A DNA stretch of 64,000 bases. Source: Pseudomonas sp. 10S4. Lineage in GTDB: Bacteria > Pseudomonadota > Gammaproteobacteria > Pseudomonadales > Pseudomonadaceae. The stretch spans positions 6,076,001-6,140,000 of the forward strand of contig NZ_CP133774.1 in assembly GCF_034344865.1 (NCBI RefSeq). Reading direction: 5' to 3'. Positions within the stretch are counted from its first letter, which is position 1; each line of letters opens with the position of its first letter. The notes below the pieces were generated by a model, which was not told where the DNA came from, ran no database searches, and saw nothing but the letters and a program-made list of their open reading frames with translations. Position numbers and translations under genes: made by a program. This document shows positions 38,845 through 48,076 of the stretch, piece after piece.

Positions 38845-40137
38845 ATGACAGCATCAATCCCTTCCGGGCGTTCTCACGCCGGTTCGATTTTCCGGGTGAC
38901 CTCCGGCAACTTCCTCGAACAGTTCGACTTCTTCCTTTTCGGCTTCTACGCCACCCAGATCGCCGCCGTGTTCTTCCCGGCCAGCAGTGAATTTGCCTCG
39001 CTGATGATGACTTTCGCGGTGTTCGGCGCCGGGTTCCTGATGCGCCCGCTCGGCGCTGTGGTGCTGGGCGCTTACATCGATGATGTGGGCCGGCGCAAAG
39101 GCTTGATCGTCACGCTGTCGATCATGGCCAGCGGCACGATTCTGATTGTGCTGGTGCCCGGATACGAAACCATCGGACTGTTTGCACCGGCCCTCGTGTT
39201 GATTGGCCGCTTACTGCAAGGTTTCTCGGCCGGTGCGGAAATGGGCGGCGTCTCGGTGTACCTCTCGGAGATTGCCACGCCGGGCAACAAGGGCTTTTTC
39301 ACCAGTTGGCAGTCGGCCAGCCAGCAAGTGGCGATCATTGTCGCGGCAGCGCTGGGCTATGGGCTGAACCAATGGATGGCGCCGACGATGATTGCCGATT
39401 GGGGCTGGCGGATTCCGTTTTTCGTCGGCTGCATGATCGTGCCGTTCATCTTTTTCCTGCGCCGCAACCTGGAAGAAACCGCCGAATTCGCTGCGCGCAA
39501 ACACCGTCCAAGCATGGGCGAAGTGTTCCGCACCCTGGCGCAGAACTGGGGCATCGTGCTCGGCGGGATGATGATGGTCGCCCTGACCACCACCGCGTTT
39601 TACCTGATCACCGTGTACGCGCCGACCTTCGGCAAAACCGTGCTGCACTTGAGCACCTCCGATGCGTTGCTGGTGACGTTACTGGTGGGTGTTTCGAACT
39701 TCTTCTGGCTGCCGATTGGCGGCGCCTTGTCCGACCGTATCGGCCGGCGCCCGGTGCTGATTGCCATGTCGCTGCTGACCCTGGCCACGGCCTATCCGGC
39801 GCTGACTTATCTGGTGAACGCACCGAGCTTCATCAACATGCTGCTGGTGTTGCTGTGGCTGTCGTTCATTTATGGCTTGTACAACGGCGCGATGGTCGCC
39901 GCCCTCACCGAAATCATGCCGGTGGAAGTGCGGGTCGCCGGATTCTCGTTGGCGTATAGCCTGGCCACGGCGGTGTTCGGTGGTTTCACTCCGGCAATGT
40001 CGACGTTGCTGATCCAGTACACCGGCGACAAGGCTGCACCGGGTTACTGGATGAGTTTTGCCGCGCTCTGCGCGTTGTGCGCGACGCTGTTTCTCTATCG
40101 CCGCTCCACCGGTCGCCTGCAACCCGCCGTGTCGTGA
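38845..40137 (+). CDS. MFS transporter, citrate/tricarballylate:H+ symporter type
   Basis: A 430-residue inner-membrane protein with about 12 segments. It starts [20 protein letters not shown] with GGAG upstream, and carries the MFS loop motif DDVGRRKG between segments 2 and 3. The phrase [17 protein letters not shown] is typical of CitA/TcuC-type tricarboxylate transporters. It is followed 27 bases later by a periplasmic binding protein gene. Confidence 0.85.
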   Translation: MTASIPSGRSHAGSIFRVTSGNFLEQFDFFLFGFYATQIAAVFFPASSEFASLMMTFAVFGAGFLMRPLGAVVLGAYIDDVGRRKGLIVTLSIMASGTILIVLVPGYETIGLFAPALVLIGRLLQGFSAGAEMGGVSVYLSEIATPGNKGFFTSWQSASQQVAIIVAAALGYGLNQWMAPTMIADWGWRIPFFVGCMIVPFIFFLRRNLEETAEFAARKHRPSMGEVFRTLAQNWGIVLGGMMMVALTTTAFYLITVYAPTFGKTVLHLSTSDALLVTLLVGVSNFFWLPIGGALSDRIGRRPVLIAMSLLTLATAYPALTYLVNAPSFINMLLVLLWLSFIYGLYNGAMVAALTEIMPVEVRVAGFSLAYSLATAVFGGFTPAMSTLLIQYTGDKAAPGYWMSFAALCALCATLFLYRRSTGRLQPAVS

Positions 40138-40164
40138 TTGACCTTTGACTGCGAGAAATAATCG

Positions 40165-40935
40165 ATGAAAAAGCTTTTCAGCTATGCAGCGCTGGTCCTG
40201 ATCGCCAGTTTGAGCACCGTCGCCCAAGCCGAAGAAATCCGTGTGATGACGTCCGGCGGCTTCACCGCTGCCTACAAAATCCTCGGCCCGGAATTCGCCG
40301 CATCCACCGGCAACACCCTGCACACCGACCTCGGCCCATCGATGGGTAAGGCGCCGGAAGCGATCCCCAATCGCCTGGCTCGCGGTGAAAAAGCCGATGT
40401 GGTGATCATGGTCGGCTACGCGCTGGACGACCTGATCAAACAAGGCAAAGTCGACCCGGCTTCACGGGTGGAACTGGCGGATTCGCGGATTGGCCTGGTG
40501 GTGCGCGAAGGCGCAGCGAAACCGGACATCAGTTCGGTCGAGGCTTTGAAAAAGACCCTGCTCGACGCCAAGTCGGTGGCCTATTCCGATAGCGCCAGCG
40601 GTGTGTACATCGAGGAGCAGTTGTTCAAGAAGTTGGGCATCGAAGAGCAACTCAAGCCGAAGTCGAAGATGATCCCGAAAATCCCCGTGGGCTCGGTGGT
40701 TGCAACCGGCGATTATCAACTGGGCTTCCAGCAGGTCAGCGAATTGCTGCCGGTGCCGGGGGTGAGTTTTGTGGCGAAGATTCCGGAGTCGGTGCAATCG
40801 GTGACCCGTTTCGCCGCCGGCATTCCGGTGGGCGCGCAACACCCGGCCGAGGCCAAGGCGTTGCTGGACTACCTGGCCTCCCCGGCCGTTCAACCGCAGG
40901 TGCAAGCCACCGGGCTGGACTCGGTCAGCCGCTGA
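40165..40935 (+). CDS. Periplasmic substrate-binding protein (ModA-like)
   Basis: A 256-residue exported protein: signal peptide MKKLFSYAALVLIASLSTVA, then a type-2 binding fold starting EEIRVMTSGGFTAAYKILGP. No ABC permease or ATPase is adjacent, so it may aid the neighbouring transporter. Its stop overlaps the convergent LysR gene by 11 bases. Confidence 0.8.
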   Translation: MKKLFSYAALVLIASLSTVAQAEEIRVMTSGGFTAAYKILGPEFAASTGNTLHTDLGPSMGKAPEAIPNRLARGEKADVVIMVGYALDDLIKQGKVDPASRVELADSRIGLVVREGAAKPDISSVEALKKTLLDAKSVAYSDSASGVYIEEQLFKKLGIEEQLKPKSKMIPKIPVGSVVATGDYQLGFQQVSELLPVPGVSFVAKIPESVQSVTRFAAGIPVGAQHPAEAKALLDYLASPAVQPQVQATGLDSVSR

Positions 40936-41839
40936 CCGCTGGCGGCTGGACTTTCATTGCCACCACCAGCCTTTCCAGTTCCAAGGCTGCCGGGGTCAAC
41001 GTGCGACCCCGGCGCTTCAGTAGCCCGACACTGCGCATCACCAATGGATCGGTCAGCGGTACCCGGGTCAGAATCGGGTGATCTTCCACTGGCATCGCCA
41101 TCATCGGCACTGCCGCCACGCCCAGCCCAGCTTCCACCAGCCCGATCATCGTCGTGACGTGACGGGTTTCGCAGATGCTCGGCCGCTGCGGCACTACGCC
41201 GGCGAGCGCTTGATCGAGCAAAAAACGGTTGCCCGAAGTCTTGTCGAGCGAGATGTAGTCCTGCTGGTAAAACTCATCCCATGTCACGCTGCTGCGCCCG
41301 GCCAACGGGTGATCGCGCCGACAGGCCACCACGTAGCCCTCTTGCACCAGCGGTTCAAAATCAATCTCGGCTTCCAGCGTGCCCAAGAAGCTCAGGCCAA
41401 AATCCGCCTCGCCGTTGACCACGGCGCTCAGCACGTCGTGGGCGCTGGAATCGAGGACCTTGACCTTGATCCGGGGAAATTGCCGGTGGTAATGAGCGAT
41501 CACCCGCGGCATAAAGTAGTACGCCGCCGACGGCACGCAGGCGACGGTGACATGCCCGAGCCGGGTTGAGGCGACTTCGCTGATGCCCAGCAGCGCCACG
41601 TCCAGATCGTCCAGCAATCGCTCGACGCTGGGGATGAAACCACGCCCGGCCTGGGTCAGGCTGACCTTGCGGGTGGTGCGCTCGAACAGCTTCACGCCGA
41701 GGGCGTCTTCAAGCTTTTCAATACGTCGGCTCAAGGCCGGTTGGGAGATGCGCACCGTATCGGCAGCCTTGCGAAAACTGCCCTGCTCAACCACGGCGCG
41801 GAAGGCTTGCAGATCGTTCAGGTCGAAGTTGATGGCCAT
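40925..41839 (-). CDS. LysR-family transcriptional regulator
   Basis: A 304-residue LysR protein: N-terminal HTH (FRKAADTVRISQPALSRRIE region) and a C-terminal effector domain. Start taken at MAINFDLNDLQAFRAV; an ATG three codons upstream (41848) is also open. It probably controls the adjacent tricarboxylate-type transporter genes. Confidence 0.88.
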   Translation of the reverse strand: MAINFDLNDLQAFRAVVEQGSFRKAADTVRISQPALSRRIEKLEDALGVKLFERTTRKVSLTQAGRGFIPSVERLLDDLDVALLGISEVASTRLGHVTVACVPSAAYYFMPRVIAHYHRQFPRIKVKVLDSSAHDVLSAVVNGEADFGLSFLGTLEAEIDFEPLVQEGYVVACRRDHPLAGRSSVTWDEFYQQDYISLDKTSGNRFLLDQALAGVVPQRPSICETRHVTTMIGLVEAGLGVAAVPMMAMPVEDHPILTRVPLTDPLVMRSVGLLKRRGRTLTPAALELERLVVAMKVQPPAVSG

Positions 41840-41848
41840 GGTGCGCAC

Positions 41849-42161
41849 TCGGGGGACGGGCAGATTGATCAGCTTATCCTATGAATGTAACTAATTGATG
41901 CAAAATGTAACCGTATAGCCGGTCCTTTTCAGGAAAAATTAATGTTTTTCACAAAAATTAATTTATTCACGCGTAGCATCGAAGCCAGCCCAGTGCTCCT
42001 CTTGGGGAATTCCGTATACCAGTTTTTTCTGGGATGGCTCGTCGGTAAAGCACCGCCCCGGTCCTGCCGATGGGTCCACTCTGGTCGTAATGGCAGCAAT
42101 CGCCCCATAAGCGATCGGTGGACAGAGTAGTGGCCGAACTGGCCAAGGGACTATAGGAAGG
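41849..42161. other. Non-coding stretch
   Basis: No supported gene. A 62-codon open frame at 41942 has no recognisable features. Base composition becomes AT-richer than in the neighbouring core genes, marking the left border of the accessory stretch. Confidence 0.5.
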
Positions 42162-42200
42162 TCTAGCGATGTCTAGCGAATTTTGCTAGACATCGCTAGA
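42162..42200. repeat. Perfect 39-bp hairpin
   Basis: Arms TCTAGCGATGTCTAGC and its exact complement, separated by GAATTTT. Each arm is itself an imperfect direct repeat of TCTAGC. It is not followed by a T-run of terminator type and is not near a stop codon. Confidence 0.85.
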
Positions 42201-42341
42201 TTTGCGTATTAGTCGATCGCAGCCATGACTGCGTATTACATGTTCTGACGTGCAGGCCAAAGTTTCGGCCCGAGGACGGCTGCAAATTTTTAGTGAGTCG
42301 CCCATAGTTTTGTAGACACCGCCAAGTGTCTGCTTTGGGCC

Positions 42342-42500
42342 CAGTCTGTATGAATATGGACGCAGCGTTTTGAACGCTGCGTTGCTACGTAAAATCTTCC
42401 AGCACTGGGTTGATCAGCAAACCTGAAATTTGCGTAGGAACGAAATTTTCGTCGCGGTTCTGATTGGCAAACTCGCTCAAAAACGTTTTCACACAGTCTG
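42342..42500 (+). mobile_element. 159-bp MITE-like element, copy 1
   Basis: Starts CAGTCTGTATG and ends AACGTTTTCACACAGTCTG. Left flank GGCC; the right flank CGTC is altered. Interior GTTGCTACGTAAAATC and AATTTGCGTAGGAAC are inverted. It is the most diverged of four copies. No coding capacity. Confidence 0.8.
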
Positions 42501-42721
42501 CGTCGATTGCCGCCCTTCGTGACAGGCAGTTATCAACCAAAAGCAGACCATGGACACGCAGCTAATACGTCAGTAACGTGCAAAATAATATGCCGCTTCC
42601 CCTTCTCAATGTCGCGGTCACAGACTCGATTTTTTTGATTGCTCAAAGGATTACGTATGAGCATGGAATGTTATGCCAAAAGTCGTACGATATTTCAAAG
42701 TTGAATTATAGGAGTAATAAG

Positions 42722-43159
42722 GTGGAAATCAGGATTGATATATTGGATTGTCCAACTGACAAGGATAGAGGAGTTCTGAATAATAGGTTTTCAGAATATC
42801 TTCGAATTCAATATCCAAATTTACCGCCAGAATCGGAAGATAAAATATTTATGGTCGTTGCACACGATAAAGCAGGCGATTACATTGGTGCAATAAGCTG
42901 TAATTGTTACTGGGATGGCTTAGAGATTGACACCTTTTGGGTCAAGGAATCTCATCGTGGTAAAAAAGTAGGATCTATGCTTTTGGAAAAAGCAGAAACG
43001 ATTGGTGCCAACAATGGGGCAGTAGTTGCATTCTTAAAAACCTTTGATGCTAAACAGTTCTATGAACGGCATGGGTATGAGGTTTACGGTGTTCTTGAGG
43101 ATCGCCCTATCGGGACTAGCCTGTATCATTTAAAGAAGCGGCTAGTAAAACATGCATGA
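42722..43159 (+). CDS. GNAT-family N-acetyltransferase
   Basis: A 145-residue protein from GTG 42722, chosen because GGAG lies seven bases upstream; the upstream frame to 42578 lacks support. Acetyl-CoA motif region: DTFWVKESHRGKKVGSMLLE, then FLKTFDAKQFYERHGYEVYG. The AT-rich codon use unlike the neighbours suggests transfer. The substrate is unknown. Confidence 0.8.
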   Translation: MEIRIDILDCPTDKDRGVLNNRFSEYLRIQYPNLPPESEDKIFMVVAHDKAGDYIGAISCNCYWDGLEIDTFWVKESHRGKKVGSMLLEKAETIGANNGAVVAFLKTFDAKQFYERHGYEVYGVLEDRPIGTSLYHLKKRLVKHA

Positions 43160-43308
43160 CAGTTGGCTAAAACCGTTCGCTTCGCTGAATGGGACGGGCT
43201 AAAGCCCGCCCTTCCAAATGCTGGTCGAAGTCCGATTTGGGTCGAATAGCGACCACCACTCATTGTGACTGATCCACCCTTGTCCTCCCTGAACGTGGAG
43301 GACAAGCC

Positions 43309-43929
43309 ATGAACACTATTGCTACATACAGCCATCAGCCTTGGAACAAGGGAAAGATTTTCGGGCAGAAAGCCCCGCTCCGAGTCAGAGATATCTGGGC
43401 AATCCGAGTAAGACTCCAGCTTGCTGAGAAGACACGAGATTTGGCGCTTTTCAACTTGGCCATCGACAGCAAGCTACGTGCTTGTGACTTAACCAAGCTG
43501 CGAGTACGAGACATAGCTCATGGGGAGCGCGTGTCGTCACGGGCCATCGTGATGCAGCAGAAAACTCAACACCCAGTGCAATTTGAAATTACTGAGCAAA
43601 CCCGAACTGTTGTGGAGGCTTGGATGCATCAGGCCCACCTCCGCAGTGAGGACTTCTTGTTTCCTACCCGGTTGCACGACTCAGAACATCTCTCCACCAG
43701 ACAGTACGCTCGGATAGTCAACGCGTGGGTAACAGCCATTGGCCTTGACGCAACGATGTGCGGTACTCATACGCTACGGAGAACCAAAGCATCGCTGATT
43801 TATCGGAGGACGAAGAACCTGAGAGCTGTTCAACTCCTGCTTGGTCATACGAAGCTTGAAAGCACCGTCAGATACCTGGGAATCGAGGTCGATGATGCCT
43901 TGAAAATGGCGGAACAGACGGAAGTTTAA
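43309..43929 (+). CDS. Compact tyrosine recombinase/integrase
   Basis: A 206-residue recombinase consisting of the catalytic domain with little of the usual N-terminal core-binding domain. The full catalytic set can be read: Arg57, Lys85, His154, Arg157, His180 and nucleophile Tyr189 (STVRYLGIEV). The size is like FimB/FimE-type invertases. GTGGAGGACAAGCC serves as ribosome-binding site. It sits between MITE copies 1 and 2. Its target site is unknown. Confidence 0.85.
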   Translation: MNTIATYSHQPWNKGKIFGQKAPLRVRDIWAIRVRLQLAEKTRDLALFNLAIDSKLRACDLTKLRVRDIAHGERVSSRAIVMQQKTQHPVQFEITEQTRTVVEAWMHQAHLRSEDFLFPTRLHDSEHLSTRQYARIVNAWVTAIGLDATMCGTHTLRRTKASLIYRRTKNLRAVQLLLGHTKLESTVRYLGIEVDDALKMAEQTEV

Positions 43930-43972
43930 CCACCCGTTGCGACGGTCGATGCTAGACCGTCGCGATCCGACC

Positions 43973-44131
43973 CAGGCTGTGTGAAAACGCTTGCATCGTT
44001 TTGAAGTCTGCGTTGCTACGTAAAATCTCTCGGCGTTTGGATACTCAGCAGACCTAAGATTTACGTAGTAACGCGATTTTCGTTGCGCTTTTGACCATGG
44101 AATACTTTCTAAAACGTTTTCACACAGCCTG
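43973..44131 (+). mobile_element. 159-bp MITE-like element, copy 2
   Basis: Perfect 17-bp terminal inverted repeats (CAGGCTGTGTGAAAACG and complement), flanked on both sides by GACC (43969-43972 and 44132-44135), a likely target-site duplication. Same internal inverted repeat as copies 1, 3 and 4. Confidence 0.88.
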
Positions 44132-44316
44132 GACCCATTGCTGACGCTCGCAAGGGGCTGCATTCGGCCAGAAGCTGTGGCTCGAAGGTGTCTACGAACC
44201 CAGAGGCGATTCACCTCGCTCATGACCTGGCGCCGAAAGGGGGCCGGGTCACTAGGTCTTGCGGGGGAAGATTTATACGATGCGTGTTCTATAGCGCCCT
44301 TTCTTTTGAGCGTGAA

Positions 44317-45345
44317 CTACTTCGCCAGAAACTCCGTGATCAAGCCTATCACCTGCTGCTGAATCACCTCCCGTGGCCGAGCCCCTTCGCCATCCCGGCA
44401 AATCATGCCATCACCCGGCGAACCCTCTTCAATCAACGCAATCGCCCCCGGTTTGCATATCGGCATAAAGCTGAAGTGGTTGGCGTCGCTGATATCCACG
44501 TATGTCGTCGACGCTTTGGACAACCGCTTGGCCAAGTCGGCGGACTCCAATTCGGCAGGCATATCCTCCGATAGCACGCCGCCGGCAATAACCAGCACCG
44601 GCACGGGCAGTTTGGCCAAGCTGGCATCGGTGAAGCCGCGTGAAAGGCCCAAGTCCAATGACACAATGGCGGTGACGCGCTTGTCGCTCAAGTCTGCGGC
44701 CAGATGGCTCTTCAAGGCGGGAGTACCGGCAGGGTTCATCTCATGATAGGCGATGCAAGCCGCCAACTTCGGGTGTGCGTTGCAGTCCCTGCTGAACAGG
44801 TCGGGGTCGAAGCGGGCGCCGGCGATTTCCAGCGCGGTCCAGCCGCCGAGGGAATGGCCGATTACGGCGATCCGGTTGTTCTCGACCGCGCCAAATTGCT
44901 TCGGTTGAGCCAGCACCGCATCGATCGCGCGGCTCAGGTCAGCAGGGCGTTTCCATAACTGTGCGGCGGCTTGCGGGTTGCGGTCTTTGGTGGTGGTACC
45001 CGGGTGGTTGACCGCCGCCACGATGTAACCTTTGTGCGCCAATGCACCGGCCAACCAGACCTGTTTTCCCCAATTGCCGCCGTAACCGTGGGAGAGCACG
45101 ACCAATGGGTGCGCGCCAGCAGCTGGCGGTGCATCGGGCACGCCGAGGGCACCGATGAAGACCACGGTGTCAGCGATCAGTTCGGGTTTGGCGGCGGTTG
45201 TGGCGGGATACCAAACCACCAGTTCCAGTGGGTTGTTATTTTGTGCATCGTGAAGGGTGGCGGTGCGGAAACCGACGGGGCTTTCTTCAGCGAGTGCAGG
45301 GGTGGCCAGGCACAGCAGAAGCAGGGCGGTGAGGGCGTTTTTCAC
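44317..45345 (-). CDS. Exported alpha/beta hydrolase (dienelactone hydrolase/PAF-acetylhydrolase type)
   Basis: A 342-residue protein from GTG 45345, which gives a clean signal peptide (KNALTALLLLCLATPALA). Nucleophile motif VIGHSLGGW, oxyanion region LSHGYGGNWGKQ and a late His in SDANHFSF. Substrate unknown. The frame is open up to 45420, but the extra residues would precede the signal peptide. Confidence 0.8.
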   Translation of the reverse strand: MKNALTALLLLCLATPALAEESPVGFRTATLHDAQNNNPLELVVWYPATTAAKPELIADTVVFIGALGVPDAPPAAGAHPLVVLSHGYGGNWGKQVWLAGALAHKGYIVAAVNHPGTTTKDRNPQAAAQLWKRPADLSRAIDAVLAQPKQFGAVENNRIAVIGHSLGGWTALEIAGARFDPDLFSRDCNAHPKLAACIAYHEMNPAGTPALKSHLAADLSDKRVTAIVSLDLGLSRGFTDASLAKLPVPVLVIAGGVLSEDMPAELESADLAKRLSKASTTYVDISDANHFSFMPICKPGAIALIEEGSPGDGMICRDGEGARPREVIQQQVIGLITEFLAK

Positions 45346-45470
45346 TGCTGTTATCGTCCTTGATTTTTTTGTCGGCGCATCATGCCCTGAAATCTGAGGC
45401 ACGCACATCCCCTTGCGCACGAAAAGTAGCTGCTGCGAATAGGTGGAATTGACTGCTGGTTGAAAACTGT

Positions 45471-45608
45471 GATGTCGTTCAAGCAGCTTTAAATGTTGGA
45501 TATGAAAGTGCCAATCAGTTGGGCCGAGAATATAAACGGCTGTTTGGCGAGCCGCCGCGAAAGAATTTGGTGAGTATCAAGGCGGGCACGCAGCAAAGGC
45601 AATCTTGA
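45471..45608 (+). pseudogene. AraC-family regulator remnant (C-terminal HTH only)
   Basis: 46 in-frame codons reading DVVQAALNVGYESANQLGRE then YKRLFGEPPRKNLVS to a TGA. This is the last helix-turn-helix of an AraC regulator; the rest is missing, with the hydrolase gene starting about 125 bases to the left. Confidence 0.8.
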
Positions 45609-45693
45609 ACGGCTCCGGAAACTGTGGGGCTCAACCTTGGTATTGGCCTACACGTCCCTATAACTACACCGGTATCCGCTGAGGTGACCTACC

Positions 45694-45741
45694 ATGACCA
45701 ACCCAGCCGAAACCGCGATCTTCGCCGGCGGCTGCTTCTGG
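45694..45741 (+). pseudogene. msrA: msrA remnant (N-terminus of methionine sulfoxide reductase A)
   Basis: MTNPAETAIFAGGCFW, the conserved MsrA start and catalytic GCFW motif, with a GAGGTG ribosome-binding site. The sequence then enters a palindromic repeat and MITE copy 3, and the frame closes inside the MITE. The remainder of the gene is absent. Confidence 0.8.
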
Positions 45742-45777
45742 CCGTTTTTTGCCTGTCGTGACCGGCTCAAAACGGCC

Positions 45778-45936
45778 GAGGTTGTGTAAAAACGTTTTAG
45801 AGCAGGTTTGACGGTCAAAACCAGAACGAAAATCGCGTTCCTACGCAAATTTCAGGTCTTCCGACTAGCCAAGCGCTGGCAGATTTTACGTAGCAACGCG
45901 GACTTCAAAACGGCGCATGCGTTTTTACACACTCTG
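45778..45936 (-). mobile_element. 159-bp MITE-like element, copy 3
   Basis: Reverse orientation relative to the others. Ends GAGGTTGTGTAAAAACG and CGTTTTTACACACTCTG, flanked by GGCC on both sides (45774-45777, 45937-45940). Confidence 0.88.
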
Positions 45937-45994
45937 GGCCATGAGCGGCCTCTCGAACACATCACCTGATCGGCTGTTTTGTAGGACCACGCAG

Positions 45995-46564
45995 TCACCG
46001 ATGTTCCGCTGCCAACATTGACCTGAACTGAGAAGTGATCTCTGAAGATAGCCCGGCACCTTCAAACACTGCGCAGGTGAAGCTAACGGGTGCAGGGCCT
46101 GGAGCAGTTATGATGCGGTCTGCAACCACAGCCACTGGACTGCTTCGATAAAGCGTGCGCCCCTCATAACCTACGGCATTCTGTTGTAAGAAGTCAGCGC
46201 TGTTCGAGGTATGAGGAACCGTGTCGAGAAGCCCGGCCCTCGCAAGTGCCAGAGTTCCCCCACAGATACCGGCAATTGTCGCTCCACTTGAACGACTAGC
46301 ATGAAGAAATTCTCGAATATCCGGTGCTTCTGCGCGTTCCCAGACCATTCCTCCAATGACGACAACAACGTCCGGTTTCCAGTCCAGACATTGTTGCAAA
46401 CTGCTATCGACAGTTACAGCCAATCCACCCTGCGAGCGGAACTGCCCCGCAGCAGAAGCGAAAAACCTGACGTCGATCCCGTAAAACGGAGTCGCAGTTC
46501 CAGCAATGAAAGAATATTCCCAGTCCGCAAAACCGGGTGTCAGTATCAATCCCACGCGTGCCAT
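45995..46564 (-). CDS. DJ-1/PfpI-family protein
   Basis: A 189-residue protein with the nucleophile Cys in GATIAGICGGTLALARAGLL and an N-terminal MARVGLILTPGFADWEYSF. A second member of the family found at 37951 but clearly different in sequence. Neighbouring TetR/GST genes suggest a stress role, but this is inference. Confidence 0.83.
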   Translation of the reverse strand: MARVGLILTPGFADWEYSFIAGTATPFYGIDVRFFASAAGQFRSQGGLAVTVDSSLQQCLDWKPDVVVVIGGMVWERAEAPDIREFLHASRSSGATIAGICGGTLALARAGLLDTVPHTSNSADFLQQNAVGYEGRTLYRSSPVAVVADRIITAPGPAPVSFTCAVFEGAGLSSEITSQFRSMLAAEHR

Positions 46565-46611
46565 CAGTCAGAATCCTCCATGAATGCCAATAACATATGG
46601 CGACAACAAAC

Positions 46612-46683
46612 ATACATCAGGGGCTGCTTTGGGTCGATTTTTGCCTATGACGTGGGGAAGCGTGCGACCCAATGCGGCCGTTT
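46612..46683. repeat. Palindromic CTTTGGGTCG repeat, free copy
   Basis: GGCTGCTTTGGGTCGATTTT and, inverted, GCGACCCAATGCGGCC, around TTGCCTATGACG. This is the repeat in which the MITE copies lie. Confidence 0.7.
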
Positions 46684-46702
46684 CGTTGCTTACTAAGGCA
46701 TG

Positions 46703-47266
46703 TCATAGCTCAACGAGCTGCAAACATCCCTGTTGACAGGCTGTGAGAATTTCTTGCGCCAATTGGTCATCGGCCACAGCTCGAGCTAGTGCCAAGCCCC
46801 CAATCATCCCTACGGCAATTTGCAGAGCATGCTGGCGTGTATCCGTCTCTGTCGTCGATTTCAGTCCGGACTCTAGACGTGTGATGAAAGCTGCGAGCAC
46901 TTGGGTGTAGCTCTCCTGGATGGCTCCGTCCTGCTGAGCAGCATCATTGACCATGAAGGCTAACGGACAGTGCATGCGGCTTGCATCCCGATGGTCCATG
47001 CGGAGATAGTCTTTCACCACCTGCTGCAAACCGTCTTTACCAGCCTCTTCCAGTATCGCCCCCCGCGTTCGCGGCATTTCTAATAGCTTCGGTGTAAAGC
47101 TCCGTTTTGGATGCGAAGTGACTATAGAAGGCCCCCGGGTCAATCCCGCACTCTCCATAATTGAGTCGATACTGACTTTTTCGAAACCTTCCAGTGCGAA
47201 GAGGCGCGATGCGCTATCCAGAATCATCTGTCGAGTGGTTGCGCGCTGTGTAGCAGGCCAGGGCAT
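46703..47266 (-). CDS. TetR-family regulator with compensated double frameshift in the HTH
   Basis: 187 residues, open throughout. Residues before (FALEGFEKVSIDSIMESAGLTRG) and after (AILEEAGKDGLQQVVKDYL) are normal TetR sequence. Between them about 23 residues (PSIVTSHPKRS...) make no sense. The next frame there reads AFYSHFASKTELYTEAIRNA, the expected recognition helix. The shift starts at a run of five G (47132-47136; six expected) and is restored at a run of six (47059-47064; five expected). Probably two assembly errors. It is divergent from the GST gene, with an operator between. Confidence 0.84.
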   Translation of the reverse strand: MPWPATQRATTRQMILDSASRLFALEGFEKVSIDSIMESAGLTRGPSIVTSHPKRSFTPKLLEMPRTRGAILEEAGKDGLQQVVKDYLRMDHRDASRMHCPLAFMVNDAAQQDGAIQESYTQVLAAFITRLESGLKSTTETDTRQHALQIAVGMIGGLALARAVADDQLAQEILTACQQGCLQLVEL

Positions 47267-47311
47267 ACGGCTTCTCCTCAGTAAAGCGTGAGATGGAGTA
47301 TGACAAAACGG

Positions 47312-47337
47312 GACTTTATGTTCTTGAACATAAAGTC
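47312..47337. promoter_or_regulatory. Operator palindrome for the TetR regulator
   Basis: A perfect 26-bp palindrome: GACTTTATGTTC, TT, GAACATAAAGTC. It lies centrally between the divergent tetR and GST starts (45 bases from each). Confidence 0.85.
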
Positions 47338-47381
47338 ATACCGACCAGAATTGCCGACTCTTCCCCCTCAAGGAGCTACAC

Positions 47382-48029
47382 ATGAGATTGCACATACTGG
47401 GACCTGGATTTAGTACCTTCGTACGTAGTGTCAGACTTTACTGCGAAGAGAAAGCGCTCGATTACACACACGGGATGCACGTGGATGGTAAAACGATCAC
47501 GCTCCACAACCCTGAACACAAGGCACTGCATCCTTTTGGCAAGGTCCCGGTATTGCTGCATGGAGAGCGGAGCGTAATCGAAACAACCACCATTTGCCGC
47601 TACCTAGATGAAGCCTTTGCGCGCACTTCTCTAAGACCCGCAGACTTGGCCCAGAGGGTAAAGGTCGATCAGTGGTCCGCTGCCTTGGCGACGTATGCCG
47701 ATGATCGACTGATACGTCGTTATCTTTTATTGCTGGTTTCACCTGCGCAACCGTCACGCCCTATCGATAGAGAAGCTGTGGCTACCGCCGAGCCAATGGC
47801 TACCCAAACACTTGGGCTGCTGGAGACGCATTTGGGCGGGCAGCAATTTTTCTGCGGGGCGGACTACAGCATGGCGGACGCCATCCTGACGCCTATGCTC
47901 GATTATTTGGAACGTGTGCCCGAAAGTGCGCAATGGCTGAAAAAAACATCAAATCTTCGTGACTATCTTTTTCGCATGCGATTGCGCCAGTCAGGGCGCA
48001 ACGTGTTGACCGAGCCGAACTTTAGTTAA
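47382..48029 (+). CDS. Glutathione S-transferase family protein
   Basis: A 215-residue protein: thioredoxin-like N-terminal domain (MRLHILGPGFSTFVRSVRLY, with KVPVLLHGERSVIETTTICR carrying the glutathione-binding segment) and a helical C-terminal domain. Probably induced through the divergent TetR regulator by an unknown compound. Confidence 0.87.
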   Translation: MRLHILGPGFSTFVRSVRLYCEEKALDYTHGMHVDGKTITLHNPEHKALHPFGKVPVLLHGERSVIETTTICRYLDEAFARTSLRPADLAQRVKVDQWSAALATYADDRLIRRYLLLLVSPAQPSRPIDREAVATAEPMATQTLGLLETHLGGQQFFCGADYSMADAILTPMLDYLERVPESAQWLKKTSNLRDYLFRMRLRQSGRNVLTEPNFS

Positions 48030-48076
48030 TGCGGAAAATGCTGGGCTTATCGTTCACACAAGGGCCGCTTTTGGCC

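Noticed and set aside
41942..42130. A 62-codon open frame before the hairpin
   Set aside because: No ribosome-binding site, motif or membrane pattern stands out; its length is expected by chance.
43160..43308. Possible integron attC site behind the GNAT gene (GACGGGCTAAAGCCCGCCC hairpin)
   Set aside because: Core-site motifs (RYYYAAC and GTTRRRY) are not found at the expected places, and no integron integrase is present; the neighbour recombinase is not of the IntI type.
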